Below, piece by piece: positions 42,132 to 50,871 of a stretch of DNA of 54,347 nucleotides; position 1 is the stretch's first letter; each line of letters opens with the position of its first letter. Under the pieces are notes generated by a model, which saw only the letters and a list, made by a program, of their open reading frames with translations, had not been told where the DNA came from and searched no databases. Source of the DNA: Citrobacter freundii. Its GTDB lineage: Bacteria > Bacteroidota > Bacteroidia > Chitinophagales > Chitinophagaceae. The stretch spans positions 1-54,347 of the forward strand of contig QFQQ01000041.1 of NCBI GenBank assembly GCA_003243445.1, in the 5' to 3' direction. The position numbers were made by a program, and so were the translations under genes.

Positions 42132-42719
42132 CTATCTGAGTTTTAATAGGGTGCTGTTACTTGCACTTGTCACACTTTTCACTTTCACCGGCCTTGGCTT
42201 GATCACTGTTGTTTGCTGAACCGCGGATGTGGTTGTTGCACTGGCTTTGCTCGTTTTTACCGCCAGTTCCTTACTCACCGCAGCGGTTGTTTTCGCTGGT
42301 TTTACCGATACAGTGTTCGAATTATCCAGTGATGTCGCCGCATTCACCTTATTGCCTGCGGCAATACTGGCTGATGACTGTGTTTGTGTACTGGTATTCA
42401 CTTCTGTTTGCGAAACACGCTGACTTGTTGTGCTCACGGCCTTCTCTGTTTTTGCCGCCACTTCAGCTTTTTTCTCCTTTACTTTTGCCGCTGTTTTTGC
42501 CGAAGCCTCTGCTGCAGTCTGACCCGTAGCACTTACGTTCGATTGCGTCGCATGGATTGTGTTGGCACTGTTCGCGGAACCACTGGCATTCACTGCTGCT
42601 TTATCACCGGCATTCGCCGCTGCTTTCACTTCAACAGATTGAGTAGCATTTACTTTAGCATCCTGACCAAATACAGCTGGTGACATGAACAGAGCTGCAT
42701 ATAAAAGCGTTGTTTTCAT
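42132..42719 (-). CDS. Exported Ala/Thr/Ser/Lys-rich low-complexity protein
   Basis: The 195-residue protein has a signal peptide (MKTTLLYAALFMSPAVFGQ). The mature part is almost wholly Ala, Thr, Ser, Lys, Val, Asn and Gln, without aromatic residues or cysteines (AAANAGDKAAVNASGSANSAN, KTAAKVKEKKAEVAAKTEKA). It is probably a disordered or helical surface or periplasmic protein. I know no family for it. It is transcribed in the same direction as the two-component operon but separated from it by a nonamer palindrome. Confidence 0.55.
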   Translation of the reverse strand: MKTTLLYAALFMSPAVFGQDAKVNATQSVEVKAAANAGDKAAVNASGSANSANTIHATQSNVSATGQTAAEASAKTAAKVKEKKAEVAAKTEKAVSTTSQRVSQTEVNTSTQTQSSASIAAGNKVNAATSLDNSNTVSVKPAKTTAAVSKELAVKTSKASATTTSAVQQTTVIKPRPVKVKSVTSASNSTLLKLR

Positions 42720-42840
42720 AATGTTTGTTTTAAAATTTTATTGTGTTTGATTTACAAAACAAACATAGAACCCGAAGATGAAGCGAAGATGAAAAATGGA
42801 AAGTGGGGGACAACAGTCTTGATTTTCAATCAGTAAATGT

Positions 42841-43053
42841 TCAAAGGTTTCAGAGGTTTCATAGGTTCCAGAGGTTTCAGAGGTTGCTGCCGCGATTGGT
42901 AAAAACTTCATTTCCTCATCCTGCCGCTATTAGAGGTTAAAACCGGATAGTTCGGATAATAGGCTTGTCATGATCAGGCGACAATTTACTGATCGCGGCA
43001 GCAACCTCTGAAACCTATTAAACCTATTAAACCTATGAAACCTCTGAAACCTT
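42841..43053. repeat. Nonamer palindrome (family B), complete with core on both arms
   Basis: Left arm 42841-42896: GGTTTCAGA, GGTTTCATA, GGTTCCAGA, GGTTTCAGA, then GGTTGCTGCCGCG. Right arm 42991-43053: CGCGGCAGCAACC, TCTGAAACC, TATTAAACC, TATTAAACC, TATGAAACC, TCTGAAACC. The 94-bp loop has no gene. It is the clearest example of family B, with exact 9-bp periodicity and the core innermost. It fills most of the 344-bp gap; the remaining part (42720-42840) shows nothing notable. Confidence 0.92.
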
Positions 43054-43063
43054 ACTGTCCCCT

Positions 43064-43888
43064 TCAAAGCCCAAACTCTATCTCGTAAACCACCGGCCAC
43101 ATCTTCCCCGTCACAAACACCGTCTTCGTTCGCGGGTTGTATGCAATGCCATTCATCTCCATTGATTGCGGGTACATTTGTTTTACTTCATTGACCAGGG
43201 TGCTGAGGTCAAGCTTGCCGACTACATTGCCGGTGGAGGGATCAATTTTTACAATGGTGGGCGTTGTATAAATATTGGCGTAAATGAAACCGTTGATATA
43301 TTCAAGTTCATTCAACCGGTCGATCGGGTTGCGTGTATCAGTAACAGAAATGCTTTGTTTGATCTTGAATGAGTCCGGATAAAAGTAAGTGAGCTGGCTG
43401 GTGCCATCACTCATGATCAGGTAAGTGCTGTCTGTGGTAAGCCCCCATCCTTCGCGGTTGGGAAAATTGAAATCTCCAAGCGGTTTGAAAGTTTTGGCAT
43501 CGTAAATAAAACCTTTCTGAGTGGTATAGGTAAGCTGATAAACTTTATCGCCAAAGAACACAATGCCTTCCCCGAAATATTTATTGCGGTCAAGTTCAGC
43601 TTTTACATTGATGCGGCCGGTCTGCAGGCTCATCGCACCGAATAGTGAACGCGTACTCAGCAGATCAGGCTGGGCACCGGTACTTTCATATAATATGCTG
43701 TCATGAAAAAGAAACCCCTCAGTGAAGGAAGTGGTATCATGCAGGTAAGTTCTTTTAACAGCATAATTCACCGTTGGGATCTTTGGCGCGTCATCATCTT
43801 CTGTTGGAGCCTTATCTCCGTTTTTGCAACTATATAAGAATAATAATGTGCATACAGCAATAGATAATAACTTTTTCATAGAAGCCAT
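43064..43888 (-). CDS. Glutaminyl-peptide cyclotransferase (plant/bacterial type), lipoprotein
   Basis: The 274-residue protein converts N-terminal glutamine to pyroglutamate in exported peptides. A lipoprotein signal ends at Cys21 (LFLYSC). The mature five-bladed propeller shows family marks TTSFTEGFLFHDSILYESTGA, YFGEGIVFFGDKVYQLTY, WGLTTDSTYLIMSDGT, LNELEYINGFIYANIYTT and MNGIAYNPRTKTVFVTGKMWPVVYEIEF. The start could also be the ATG 3 codons downstream (43879). It is 13 bp after the MATE gene, in the same direction and probably cotranscribed. Confidence 0.92.
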   Translation of the reverse strand: MASMKKLLSIAVCTLLFLYSCKNGDKAPTEDDDAPKIPTVNYAVKRTYLHDTTSFTEGFLFHDSILYESTGAQPDLLSTRSLFGAMSLQTGRINVKAELDRNKYFGEGIVFFGDKVYQLTYTTQKGFIYDAKTFKPLGDFNFPNREGWGLTTDSTYLIMSDGTSQLTYFYPDSFKIKQSISVTDTRNPIDRLNELEYINGFIYANIYTTPTIVKIDPSTGNVVGKLDLSTLVNEVKQMYPQSMEMNGIAYNPRTKTVFVTGKMWPVVYEIEFGL

Positions 43889-43901
43889 AGATCTTTTTAT
43901 T

Positions 43902-45275
43902 TTATATCACTTTATTTTTCCAGCGGCCGCTGCGCAGGTAGGCAACGGAGAGCAGCAGAATAACGCTCCAATATACAAATTCTGATGCCCATGCGATCAT
44001 TAACGATAATTTCCACACATCCAAAACGAGGTAGATATACAACCCGTAAACAATGATGGCAATGATCTCTATACCAAGATTGATCTTTGTATTCGCGGTG
44101 CCCGTCACCGCATTCAGGCAGACTGCTGCTATGGACATCATCAGCGGCGCGATGGATACCATTCTCAATACAGGCGTTGCCTCTGCAATAAACGCCGGTT
44201 CTTTGGAAAAGATACCCAGAAACAGTCCCGGAACAAGATTGAGAACAAGACTGATCATTGCCGTGCACATAATACTCAGCTTCGCGATCTTTTTCACCAG
44301 CAGCAACACTTCTCCCTGCCGTTTCTGACCAATGATATTGCTGACCATCGCATTGCTTGTATGCGCAAATGCCCATACCGACACTCCAAAAATGGCAAAC
44401 ACCGTTCGCATGGTATTGCTGATGGCCAGCGGTCGCTCTGAATGATCACCGCTGCCGCTGTTTTCTATCAGGATGTAGAACAGCAGCCATGCTCCGATAC
44501 TCAATACGTATTGTAAGATCAATGGGGAAGACTGGCGGAAGATCAGACCCGAAAGACTTTTATTGAACCGGAGGTGTTTGAACAATTCAAACCTAACATG
44601 AAACTTTTTCCCGATGATAATGGCAAAAACGATCACGGCGCCCATTGCTTCTGCACACACGGAGGCTACCGCCGCCCCATTGAAACCAAGCAATGGCAGA
44701 CCAAATTTTCCATAGATCAATCCATAATCCAAAAACACATTCAGCACCGCTTCTGCCATAAAGCCATATTTCATATAGCGGCTGTTATTCGTGCCAACCA
44801 GCAGTGCATTGCCCATCTGAAAAAGATATAGAAAGGGCAGGCCGGAAATGCGGATACTGATAAACAAGGAAGCTTCCCGTTGTATCGTGTCATTATTCAA
44901 TACCGATGAAAGGAATAATGAACCCAGCAGATAAGTGACAACGATATTGATAAATGCAAGACCAGTGGCGATCCAAAGTGACTGGGCAAACATTTTACCG
45001 ATCTCTTCCGGGCGGTTCTCACCGGCCCGCCTTGCGATCAGGGCCTGCAAACCGCTGTTCAGCCCGCTTCCCACCAACGCAAACACGAGATAAAAAACGC
45101 CGGTGATCCCGGCCGCACCCAATTCAGTTTCTCCAAGCCCGCCAAGAAATACCGTGTTGGCCACAAAATTCAACTGCGGCACCAGCAATGCCAGGGAGAT
45201 GGGCAGCGCTATTTTTAAGATTTGTTTAGTTGATATCTCAACCCGCAGGTCGCTATTTGGAGCAATGTTTGCCAT
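43902..45275 (-). CDS. MATE family efflux transporter
   Basis: The 457-residue inner-membrane protein has 12 predicted helices in two homologous halves, opening ILKIALPISLALLVPQLNFVANTVFLGGLGETELGAAGI. MATE proteins export cationic or bulky compounds using sodium or proton gradients. Similar Bacteroidota proteins lie in the DinF/NorM groups; the substrate is unknown. The frame opens at a TTG (45287), but the ATG at 45273-45275 is more likely. The downstream cyclotransferase gene is 13 bp away. Confidence 0.92.
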   Translation of the reverse strand: MANIAPNSDLRVEISTKQILKIALPISLALLVPQLNFVANTVFLGGLGETELGAAGITGVFYLVFALVGSGLNSGLQALIARRAGENRPEEIGKMFAQSLWIATGLAFINIVVTYLLGSLFLSSVLNNDTIQREASLFISIRISGLPFLYLFQMGNALLVGTNNSRYMKYGFMAEAVLNVFLDYGLIYGKFGLPLLGFNGAAVASVCAEAMGAVIVFAIIIGKKFHVRFELFKHLRFNKSLSGLIFRQSSPLILQYVLSIGAWLLFYILIENSGSGDHSERPLAISNTMRTVFAIFGVSVWAFAHTSNAMVSNIIGQKRQGEVLLLVKKIAKLSIMCTAMISLVLNLVPGLFLGIFSKEPAFIAEATPVLRMVSIAPLMMSIAAVCLNAVTGTANTKINLGIEIIAIIVYGLYIYLVLDVWKLSLMIAWASEFVYWSVILLLSVAYLRSGRWKNKVI

Positions 45276-45339
45276 TGGAACGGGCAAAGTTAGCGAAAGG
45301 TGTGGGAATCAGATGGTTAAAAGTTTAACAAGGGGAAAA

Positions 45340-45640
45340 GGAAGGTTCCAGAAGTTTCAGAGGTTTCATAGGTTTCATAGGTTGCTGCCGCGGGTTGCAG
45401 ATGCTCTATACTCTTCGAAAAAAGTTCATTCGGGGAAGAACCTATGGAACTTCTGGACCCCTTAAACCTTTCCCCCACAAGGGGAGAAGAAAGGTTCCAG
45501 AAGTTTCAGAGGTTTCATAGGTTGCTGCCGCGGGTTGCAGATACTCTATACTCTTTGAAAAAGTTCATTCGGGGAAGAACCTATGGAACTTCTGGAACCT
45601 ATTGAACCTCTGGAACCCTTAAACCTTTCCCCCACCTTTT
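45340..45640. repeat. Tandem pair of nonamer palindromes (family B)
   Basis: Two direct copies (about 45340-45480 and 45489-45636) share the left array, core GGTTGCTGCCGCGGGTTGCAG, loop words CTCTATACTCTT and AAGTTCATTCGGGGAAGAAC, and right array. Copy 1 has one extra 9-bp unit in the left arm. Copy 2 has extra units (AACCTATTG, AACCTCTGG) in the right arm. It fills most of the 405-bp gap between the divergent MATE and DUF3822 genes. Confidence 0.9.
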
Positions 45641-45653
45641 CCTCTTATTTTCC

Positions 45654-45661
45654 TAACATTG
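45654..45661 (+). promoter_or_regulatory. -7-like box TAACATTG before the DUF3822 gene
   Basis: One mismatch to TAnnTTTG, 19 bp before the GTG start. A weak call. Confidence 0.3.
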
Positions 45662-45680
45662 CACGAATTAAAACGATCAG

Positions 45681-46499
45681 GTGAAACAGGTTTTTCATAT
45701 CTTATCCGAATCAGCGACTCAATCCGACGATAAAATACTGGTGGTGCGCACCGGCGAAAAACACTTTGGTTTCGCCGTTACTTCTCCCGGTGGACAGGAG
45801 CTTTACAGGCTTGCCTGGTATACCGATGAAAGCATGGAGCAGGATGCATTACAGGAGATCTACAAGAATCATCCTGAGCTGGATGGTGAATATTCACAGA
45901 TCCTTGTTTGCTTTGATCATCCGCAAAGCGTGCTGGTGCCACAGGTGCATTATAAACAGGAGGAAGCGCCTGCATTGTTGCGCAGCATTTACGGCATCAT
46001 GCAACAGGATCTGCTGATGACGGAATATGTGGATGACTGGCAGATCCAGAATGTTTATTCTGCGCCAAAGCCAACAACTGACTGGATCAGCGATCATTTT
46101 AATAACAGCAAACGCTGTCATACATACACAGTCGGTTTAAAAAATGCTGGCTTTATCGATCCGCAGGGATTACTGGCCGTTGATATCAGACCTGATAATT
46201 TTTCGTTGCTGGTAACAAAGGCCAACAGATTGTTGCTTGCACAGACATATGCATACTCTACCCCGGCAGACGTCTTGTATTATCTGCTGAATGCCTGCAA
46301 GCAATTCGGCTTTACACAGGAACTGGTGCACGTGGTATTATCCGGGCTGATCACACAGGAATCCGCACTTTATCGCGACCTCTATAATTATTTCCTGCAA
46401 CTTAAATTCAGAGAATCCGAATGGAGTGTGCAGGGAGATCAGCAATACCCGTCTCATTTTTTCACATCGCTTAATGACCTTGCAAGATGCGCATCATAG
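45681..46499 (+). CDS. DUF3822 family protein
   Basis: The 272-residue cytosolic protein belongs to an uncharacterised Bacteroidota family usually found next to rsmD. The beta-rich N- and C-halves (ILVVRTGEKHFGFAV; LLAVDIRPDNFSLLVTKANRLLLAQTY) suggest an actin-like/ASKHA-type duplicated fold, which is inference. The start is GTG; no ATG occurs before the conserved N-terminus. The 3' end overlaps rsmD by 13 bp, implying translational coupling. Confidence 0.8.
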   Translation: MKQVFHILSESATQSDDKILVVRTGEKHFGFAVTSPGGQELYRLAWYTDESMEQDALQEIYKNHPELDGEYSQILVCFDHPQSVLVPQVHYKQEEAPALLRSIYGIMQQDLLMTEYVDDWQIQNVYSAPKPTTDWISDHFNNSKRCHTYTVGLKNAGFIDPQGLLAVDIRPDNFSLLVTKANRLLLAQTYAYSTPADVLYYLLNACKQFGFTQELVHVVLSGLITQESALYRDLYNYFLQLKFRESEWSVQGDQQYPSHFFTSLNDLARCAS

Positions 46500-47026
46500 C
46501 AGGAGAATATGGCGGCCGGAAGATCAATCCACCCGCCAAAATGCCTTACACAAGGCCTACGACAGATATTGCCAAGGAAGGACTGTTCAACACACTGCAG
46601 CATAAACTCGACATAGAGGAACTGAAAACCCTCGATCTCTTCGGGGGAACAGGAAGCATCAGCTATGAACTTGCTTCACGCGGGGCCAGGGAACTGACCA
46701 TAGTGGAGAAAGACAACGCGATGTTTGATTTCATCAAAAAAACAGCCACTTCACTTCATATCGAAAACATGAAGTTTGTAAAGATGGATGTATTCAAATT
46801 CATCGAACAATGCACGGAGAAATTTGATTTCATCTTTGCCGGTCCGCCTTATGCGCTCACCACCATCGATGATCTGCCAAAGCTGATCGTGGAAAAACAA
46901 TTGCTTAATCCGGGTGGTTGGTTTGTATTGGAACATACTCCAAGAAACGATTATAAAACATTTCCGCTTTATAAAATGGAGAAGAACTATGGTACTACCA
47001 TCTTCTCGATGTTTGTAAATGAATAG
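46487..47026 (+). CDS. rsmD: 16S rRNA (guanine-966 N2)-methyltransferase RsmD
   Basis: This 179-residue SAM-dependent enzyme modifies G966 of 16S rRNA late in 30S assembly. It starts MRIIAGEYGGRKINPP with TRPTTDIAKEGLFN. The SAM site is LDLFGGTGSISYELASRGA, typical of RsmD. The catalytic motif IV, normally (D/N)PPY, reads FAGPPYAL: Gly replaces the acidic or amide residue. The rest is intact. The gene overlaps DUF3822 by 13 bp. Confidence 0.93.
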   Translation: MRIIAGEYGGRKINPPAKMPYTRPTTDIAKEGLFNTLQHKLDIEELKTLDLFGGTGSISYELASRGARELTIVEKDNAMFDFIKKTATSLHIENMKFVKMDVFKFIEQCTEKFDFIFAGPPYALTTIDDLPKLIVEKQLLNPGGWFVLEHTPRNDYKTFPLYKMEKNYGTTIFSMFVNE

Positions 47027-47041
47027 CGGGCGAGGGAAGCA

Positions 47042-47184
47042 GACGACCGACCGCCGACCGCGGACCGCCGATGGTCGTTTAACGATTGAACATCTGCAAC
47101 CGCATTGATCAATCAGCTGGGAAAACTTCATTTGCAATAATTGATCCCGCGGTCGGCGGTCGGCCGTCGGCCGTCGTGGCCGCA
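47042..47184. repeat. GC-rich heptamer palindrome (CGACCGC type)
   Basis: The left arm 47042-47078 (CGACCGA, CCGCCGA, CCGCGGA, CCGCCGA in 7-bp steps) and right arm about 47147-47184 (GCGGTCG, GCGGTCG, GCCGTCG, GCCGTCG) are inverted with scattered mismatches. Loop about 68 bp. Polarity is opposite to the GATG-type arrays. Confidence 0.8.
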
Positions 47185-47192
47185 GGCCATCT

Positions 47193-47200
47193 TAACTTTG
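47193..47200 (+). promoter_or_regulatory. -7 box TAACTTTG for the cyclo-ligase/lpxK/rnr run
   Basis: Exact TAnnTTTG match 26 bp before the next ATG. It lies immediately after the heptamer palindrome, whose right arm would cover the -33 position; no TTTG is present there. Confidence 0.45.
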
Positions 47201-47225
47201 GCAAATCTTTTGTCCCTCAATTCTT

Positions 47226-47795
47226 ATGCAGAAAAAACAAGCCCGCAAACTCTACCGCGAAAAACGCATGGCCCTTTCCACACAGGAAATGGTAAAGATG
47301 GATGACCTGATGCTGATCCAGTTCCAGTCAGCCGGCATTCCATTCATCAATTCATTGCTGTCATATTGGCCAATAGAGGAAAACAATGAACCGGATACGC
47401 ATTTATTCACAGAATATCTGAAATTTCACAATCCCGAGCTGAAAGTTTGCTATCCTGTATCAGACTTCAAAGCGCTCACCATGCAGGCTGTGGTAACCGA
47501 TGTGGATACGCCTTTTCTGAAAACGGAGTTGAATATTCACGAGCCCGATAGCAAAGACATCATTCTGCCCATGCATATAGATCTTGTATTTGTTCCCCTG
47601 CTCGCATTTGATCAGCAGGGCTACAGGATCGGATATGGTAAAGGTTTTTATGATAAATACCTGGCTTCTGTCAGACCGGATTGTCTCAAAGTTGGCTTCA
47701 GTTATTTTGAGCCGATCGATAAAATAGACGGCCTCGATGAATTTGACATATCTTTAGATATCGTTATTACACCAGCGAGTTTGTATGTTTTCTGA
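47226..47795 (+). CDS. 5-formyltetrahydrofolate cyclo-ligase
   Basis: This 189-residue cytosolic enzyme turns 5-formyl-THF into 5,10-methenyl-THF with ATP. The N-terminus KKQARKLYREKRMALS is typical. Later come LDLVFVPLLAFDQQGYRIGYGKGFYDKYL (here shown with the family's G-Y-G-K-G-x-Y-D core) and KVGFSYFEP. The product is the same as that of the fused FtcD at the other end of the window. It overlaps lpxK by 11 bp. Confidence 0.93.
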   Translation: MQKKQARKLYREKRMALSTQEMVKMDDLMLIQFQSAGIPFINSLLSYWPIEENNEPDTHLFTEYLKFHNPELKVCYPVSDFKALTMQAVVTDVDTPFLKTELNIHEPDSKDIILPMHIDLVFVPLLAFDQQGYRIGYGKGFYDKYLASVRPDCLKVGFSYFEPIDKIDGLDEFDISLDIVITPASLYVF

Positions 47796-48864
47796 TTTTT
47801 TCCTGAAGTCGTTCCGGATATTGTTGCTTCCTTTTGCGTTGTTGTATTGGTTAGCCATTTCTATCCGCAATTGGTTGTTTGATAGAAATATTTCCCGTTC
47901 TTCCTCTTTTGCATTGCCGCTGATCTGTGTGGGCAATCTCTCGGTTGGCGGCACCGGCAAATCACCTATGGTAGAGTACCTGGTGCGTTTGCTGAAAGAC
48001 CGTTTCCGCGTGGCAACGCTCAGTCGCGGTTACAAGCGCAAAACAAAAGGATACGCACTCGCCGGTCCGCTCACCACAGCGCTGGAGATAGGAGATGAGC
48101 CGATGCAGTTTCATCTGAAATTCCCTGAAGTGCCCGTTGCCGTCGGTGAAGAAAGGATCGTGGCAATTCCACAGTTATTGCATGATAAACCGGACACTGA
48201 AGCGATCATCCTTGATGATGCGTTCCAACACCGGAGTGTGAAAGCCGGCCTGAATATTTTGCTGACCGATTCAAGCAATCTTTTTACCCGCGATTTCTAT
48301 TTGCCTACCGGAGATCTCCGTGATCTGAAGTCTTCTTACAAACGTGCACAGATCATTGTGGTGACCAAATGCAATCCGGACATGAATCCAGTCGAGAAGC
48401 AAAAGATCATAAAAGAAATAAACCCGCAACCCGGTCAGCAGGTGTTTTTTACAGCGATCGAATATGGTCGGCCCTATCATATCCTTGACAGAAGCGCGAG
48501 AGATGTTTCAGAAAACACTGAGGTCTTGCTCGTAACAGGTATTGCCAACCCGCGACCGCTGGAAAACTGGCTGGAGAAACACAGCAGTACTTATCAGGTG
48601 AGCCGTTATTCCGACCATCATATTTTTACCATTGATGACCTGAAAGACATCCGTAAAAAATATGAAAGCCTGATGGCTGAAAATAAAATTATTCTTACGA
48701 CGGAGAAAGATGCCGTCCGTTTAGCTAAATTCAAGACTGAGATCGCAGACTGGCCACTGTATGTGATCCCTGTCAGGCATCATTTTTTATTCAATGAAGG
48801 AACCAGGTTTGATGAGTCTGTCGTAAATTATATCCGCGAATTCAGCAAACCCGTGAAAAATTAA
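47785..48864 (+). CDS. lpxK: Tetraacyldisaccharide 4'-kinase
   Basis: This 359-residue membrane-anchored enzyme phosphorylates the 4' position of the lipid A precursor at the inner face of the inner membrane. The N-terminal hydrophobic helix (about 5-25) precedes the P-loop in GNLSVGGTGKSPMVEYL. Further matches are LSRGYKRKTKGY, GDEPMQFH, VGEERIVA and DDAFQHRSVKAGLNILLTD. It supports a lipopolysaccharide-bearing envelope. The start overlaps the cyclo-ligase end by 11 bp, and RNase R follows 3 bp after the stop, so the three are one transcription unit. Confidence 0.95.
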   Translation: MFSDFFLKSFRILLLPFALLYWLAISIRNWLFDRNISRSSSFALPLICVGNLSVGGTGKSPMVEYLVRLLKDRFRVATLSRGYKRKTKGYALAGPLTTALEIGDEPMQFHLKFPEVPVAVGEERIVAIPQLLHDKPDTEAIILDDAFQHRSVKAGLNILLTDSSNLFTRDFYLPTGDLRDLKSSYKRAQIIVVTKCNPDMNPVEKQKIIKEINPQPGQQVFFTAIEYGRPYHILDRSARDVSENTEVLLVTGIANPRPLENWLEKHSSTYQVSRYSDHHIFTIDDLKDIRKKYESLMAENKIILTTEKDAVRLAKFKTEIADWPLYVIPVRHHFLFNEGTRFDESVVNYIREFSKPVKN

Positions 48865-48867
48865 GTT

Positions 48868-50871
48868 ATGGGAAGAAAAAACAGTACAAAGAAAAAAAAT
48901 AAAAGCAACGGATCGGCAGGAAAAACTTTCAAAGGCACGCTTGATATCACGCGTTCAGGAATGGGTTTTGTGATCGTGCCTGACCAGGAAACAGATATCC
49001 TGGTCCGCCCGAATGATTTCAATACAGCCATGCACGGCGATACCGTGATCGTACGTGTGTCCGGAGGTGGCCGCCGCTTGCAGGGTGAGGTGGTGGAAGT
49101 ATTGCAGCGCAAACGGACCGAATTCATCGGCCAGATCCAGATGAATGAAACATTTGCATTCTTCATTGCAGAATCAGAAAAGCCAATGCCGGATTTCTTT
49201 ATTCCATTGGGCAATCTGAAGAAAGCAAAAGATAAGGACCGTGTGCTTGCGCGCCTGGTAAAATGGGAAAAAGGGGATAAGCGCCCTGTGGGAGAAGTCG
49301 TAGATGTACTTGCGGAAGAAAATTCGAATGATGTTGCCATGAAAGAGATCCTCCTGGAAAATGGCTTCCCGCTTGGATTCCCGGATGATGCGCTTGAAGT
49401 GGCCGCGCGCATTCCCGACGAAATTGCTTCATCAGAAATCAAGAAAAGAAAGGACGTTCGCGAGATCCTCACTTTTACCATCGACCCGGTTGATGCAAAA
49501 GATTTTGATGATGCCATCTCATTCCGCACATTAAAAAATGGCATGTTTGAGATCGGTGTACATATCGCCGACGTGAGCCATTATGTAGAACCCGAAACAC
49601 CGCTAGATAAATTTGCCTACCAGAAAGCTACATCCGTTTACCTGCCAGATCGCGTTAATCCCATGTTGCCCGAGCATATCTCCAATGTGCTTTGTTCGCT
49701 TCGTCCGAATGAAGATAAGCTGACGTTCTCCGCTATCTTCCAGATGAATGCAAAAGCAGAAGTAAAAGACTACTGGCTCGGCAGAACAGTCATACATTCC
49801 GATCGCAGGTATACATACGAAGAGGCACAGGATATCATCGAGACAAAAGCCGGCGACAATGCTGAAGTGATCCTGACGCTGAATGATCTTGCGCAGAAGA
49901 TGCGTAAGAAGCGTTTCAATAAGGGTGCGATCAATTTCTCATCGCAGGAAGTCCGCTTTAAACTGGATGAAAAAGGTGATCCTATCGGTATCGTGGTGAA
50001 AGAAAGCAAGGAATCACATCAGCTGATCGAAGAATTCATGCTGCTGGCAAACCGGTATGTGGCTGAACATATTTCAAAAGTAAAAGTGAAGAACAAGCCA
50101 TTGCCTTTTCCTTATCGCGTGCACGATACGCCGGATCACGAAAAGCTGTTGCCATTTATTGCATTCGCAAACAAGTTTGGTCACAAGTTTGATGCGTCCT
50201 CTCCTGAAGCGATCGCTGTATCTTTTAATCAATTATTAAAAGATGCACACGGAAAACCTGAGCAGCATGTGCTGGAGCAATTAGGTATCCGTACCATGGC
50301 AAAGGCGAAATACACTATTGAGAATATTGGTCACTACGGTCTTGGATTTATTCATTATTGTCATTTTACTTCACCTATCCGCCGCTATCCGGATATCATG
50401 GTGCACCGCGTATTGCAGGAAGTGCTGGATAATCATCCACAGGTAGATAAGAAAATGGAAGACCGTTGCAAACATTGCAGCGAACGTGAACGTGCCGCGA
50501 TGGAAGCAGAACGCGCCTCCAATAAATACAAACAGGTCCAGTATATGAAAAATCATGTTGGCGAAGATTTCGACGGCGTGATCAGCGGTGTTGCAAGCTT
50601 TGGTTTCTGGGTAGAAACCGTGGACACCAAATGCGAAGGCCTTGTAAGCGTGAACACCTTGCTTGAATATGATGAGTTCCGGCATGTAGAAAGTGATTAC
50701 GCGCTTGTGGGCATGCGAAGCGGCAAGAAATTCAGGATGGGAGATAAGGTGCGCATCAAAGTAGTGGCGGCAAATCTGCTGAAACGCCAGTTGGATTATG
50801 ATTGGGTGATGACGGAAGAGGAGGAGAAGCCGAAGACTGCTAAAAAGTCAAAAGCCAAAAGTAAAAAGTAA
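48868..50871 (+). CDS. rnr: Ribonuclease R
   Basis: This 667-residue RNB-family 3'-5' exonuclease degrades structured RNA, including rRNA and tmRNA-tagged mRNA. It has a Lys/Asn/Ser-rich head, cold-shock OB domains (about 20-190) and the RNB catalytic core with DPVDAKDFDDAIS (about 207-219, the Mg-binding aspartates). HFTSPIRRYPDIMVHRVLQ follows, and the S1 domain is at about 565-645 (VGEDFDGVISGVASFGFWVE). The last nine codons (KKSKAKSKK) are encoded by a family D repeat arm. Cotranscribed with lpxK. Confidence 0.96.
   Translation: MGRKNSTKKKNKSNGSAGKTFKGTLDITRSGMGFVIVPDQETDILVRPNDFNTAMHGDTVIVRVSGGGRRLQGEVVEVLQRKRTEFIGQIQMNETFAFFIAESEKPMPDFFIPLGNLKKAKDKDRVLARLVKWEKGDKRPVGEVVDVLAEENSNDVAMKEILLENGFPLGFPDDALEVAARIPDEIASSEIKKRKDVREILTFTIDPVDAKDFDDAISFRTLKNGMFEIGVHIADVSHYVEPETPLDKFAYQKATSVYLPDRVNPMLPEHISNVLCSLRPNEDKLTFSAIFQMNAKAEVKDYWLGRTVIHSDRRYTYEEAQDIIETKAGDNAEVILTLNDLAQKMRKKRFNKGAINFSSQEVRFKLDEKGDPIGIVVKESKESHQLIEEFMLLANRYVAEHISKVKVKNKPLPFPYRVHDTPDHEKLLPFIAFANKFGHKFDASSPEAIAVSFNQLLKDAHGKPEQHVLEQLGIRTMAKAKYTIENIGHYGLGFIHYCHFTSPIRRYPDIMVHRVLQEVLDNHPQVDKKMEDRCKHCSERERAAMEAERASNKYKQVQYMKNHVGEDFDGVISGVASFGFWVETVDTKCEGLVSVNTLLEYDEFRHVESDYALVGMRSGKKFRMGDKVRIKVVAANLLKRQLDYDWVMTEEEEKPKTAKKSKAKSKK

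Noticed and set aside
45340..45640. Possible CRISPR array
   Set aside because: Units are 9 bp, contiguous and without spacers, arranged as inverted arms; no cas genes in the window.
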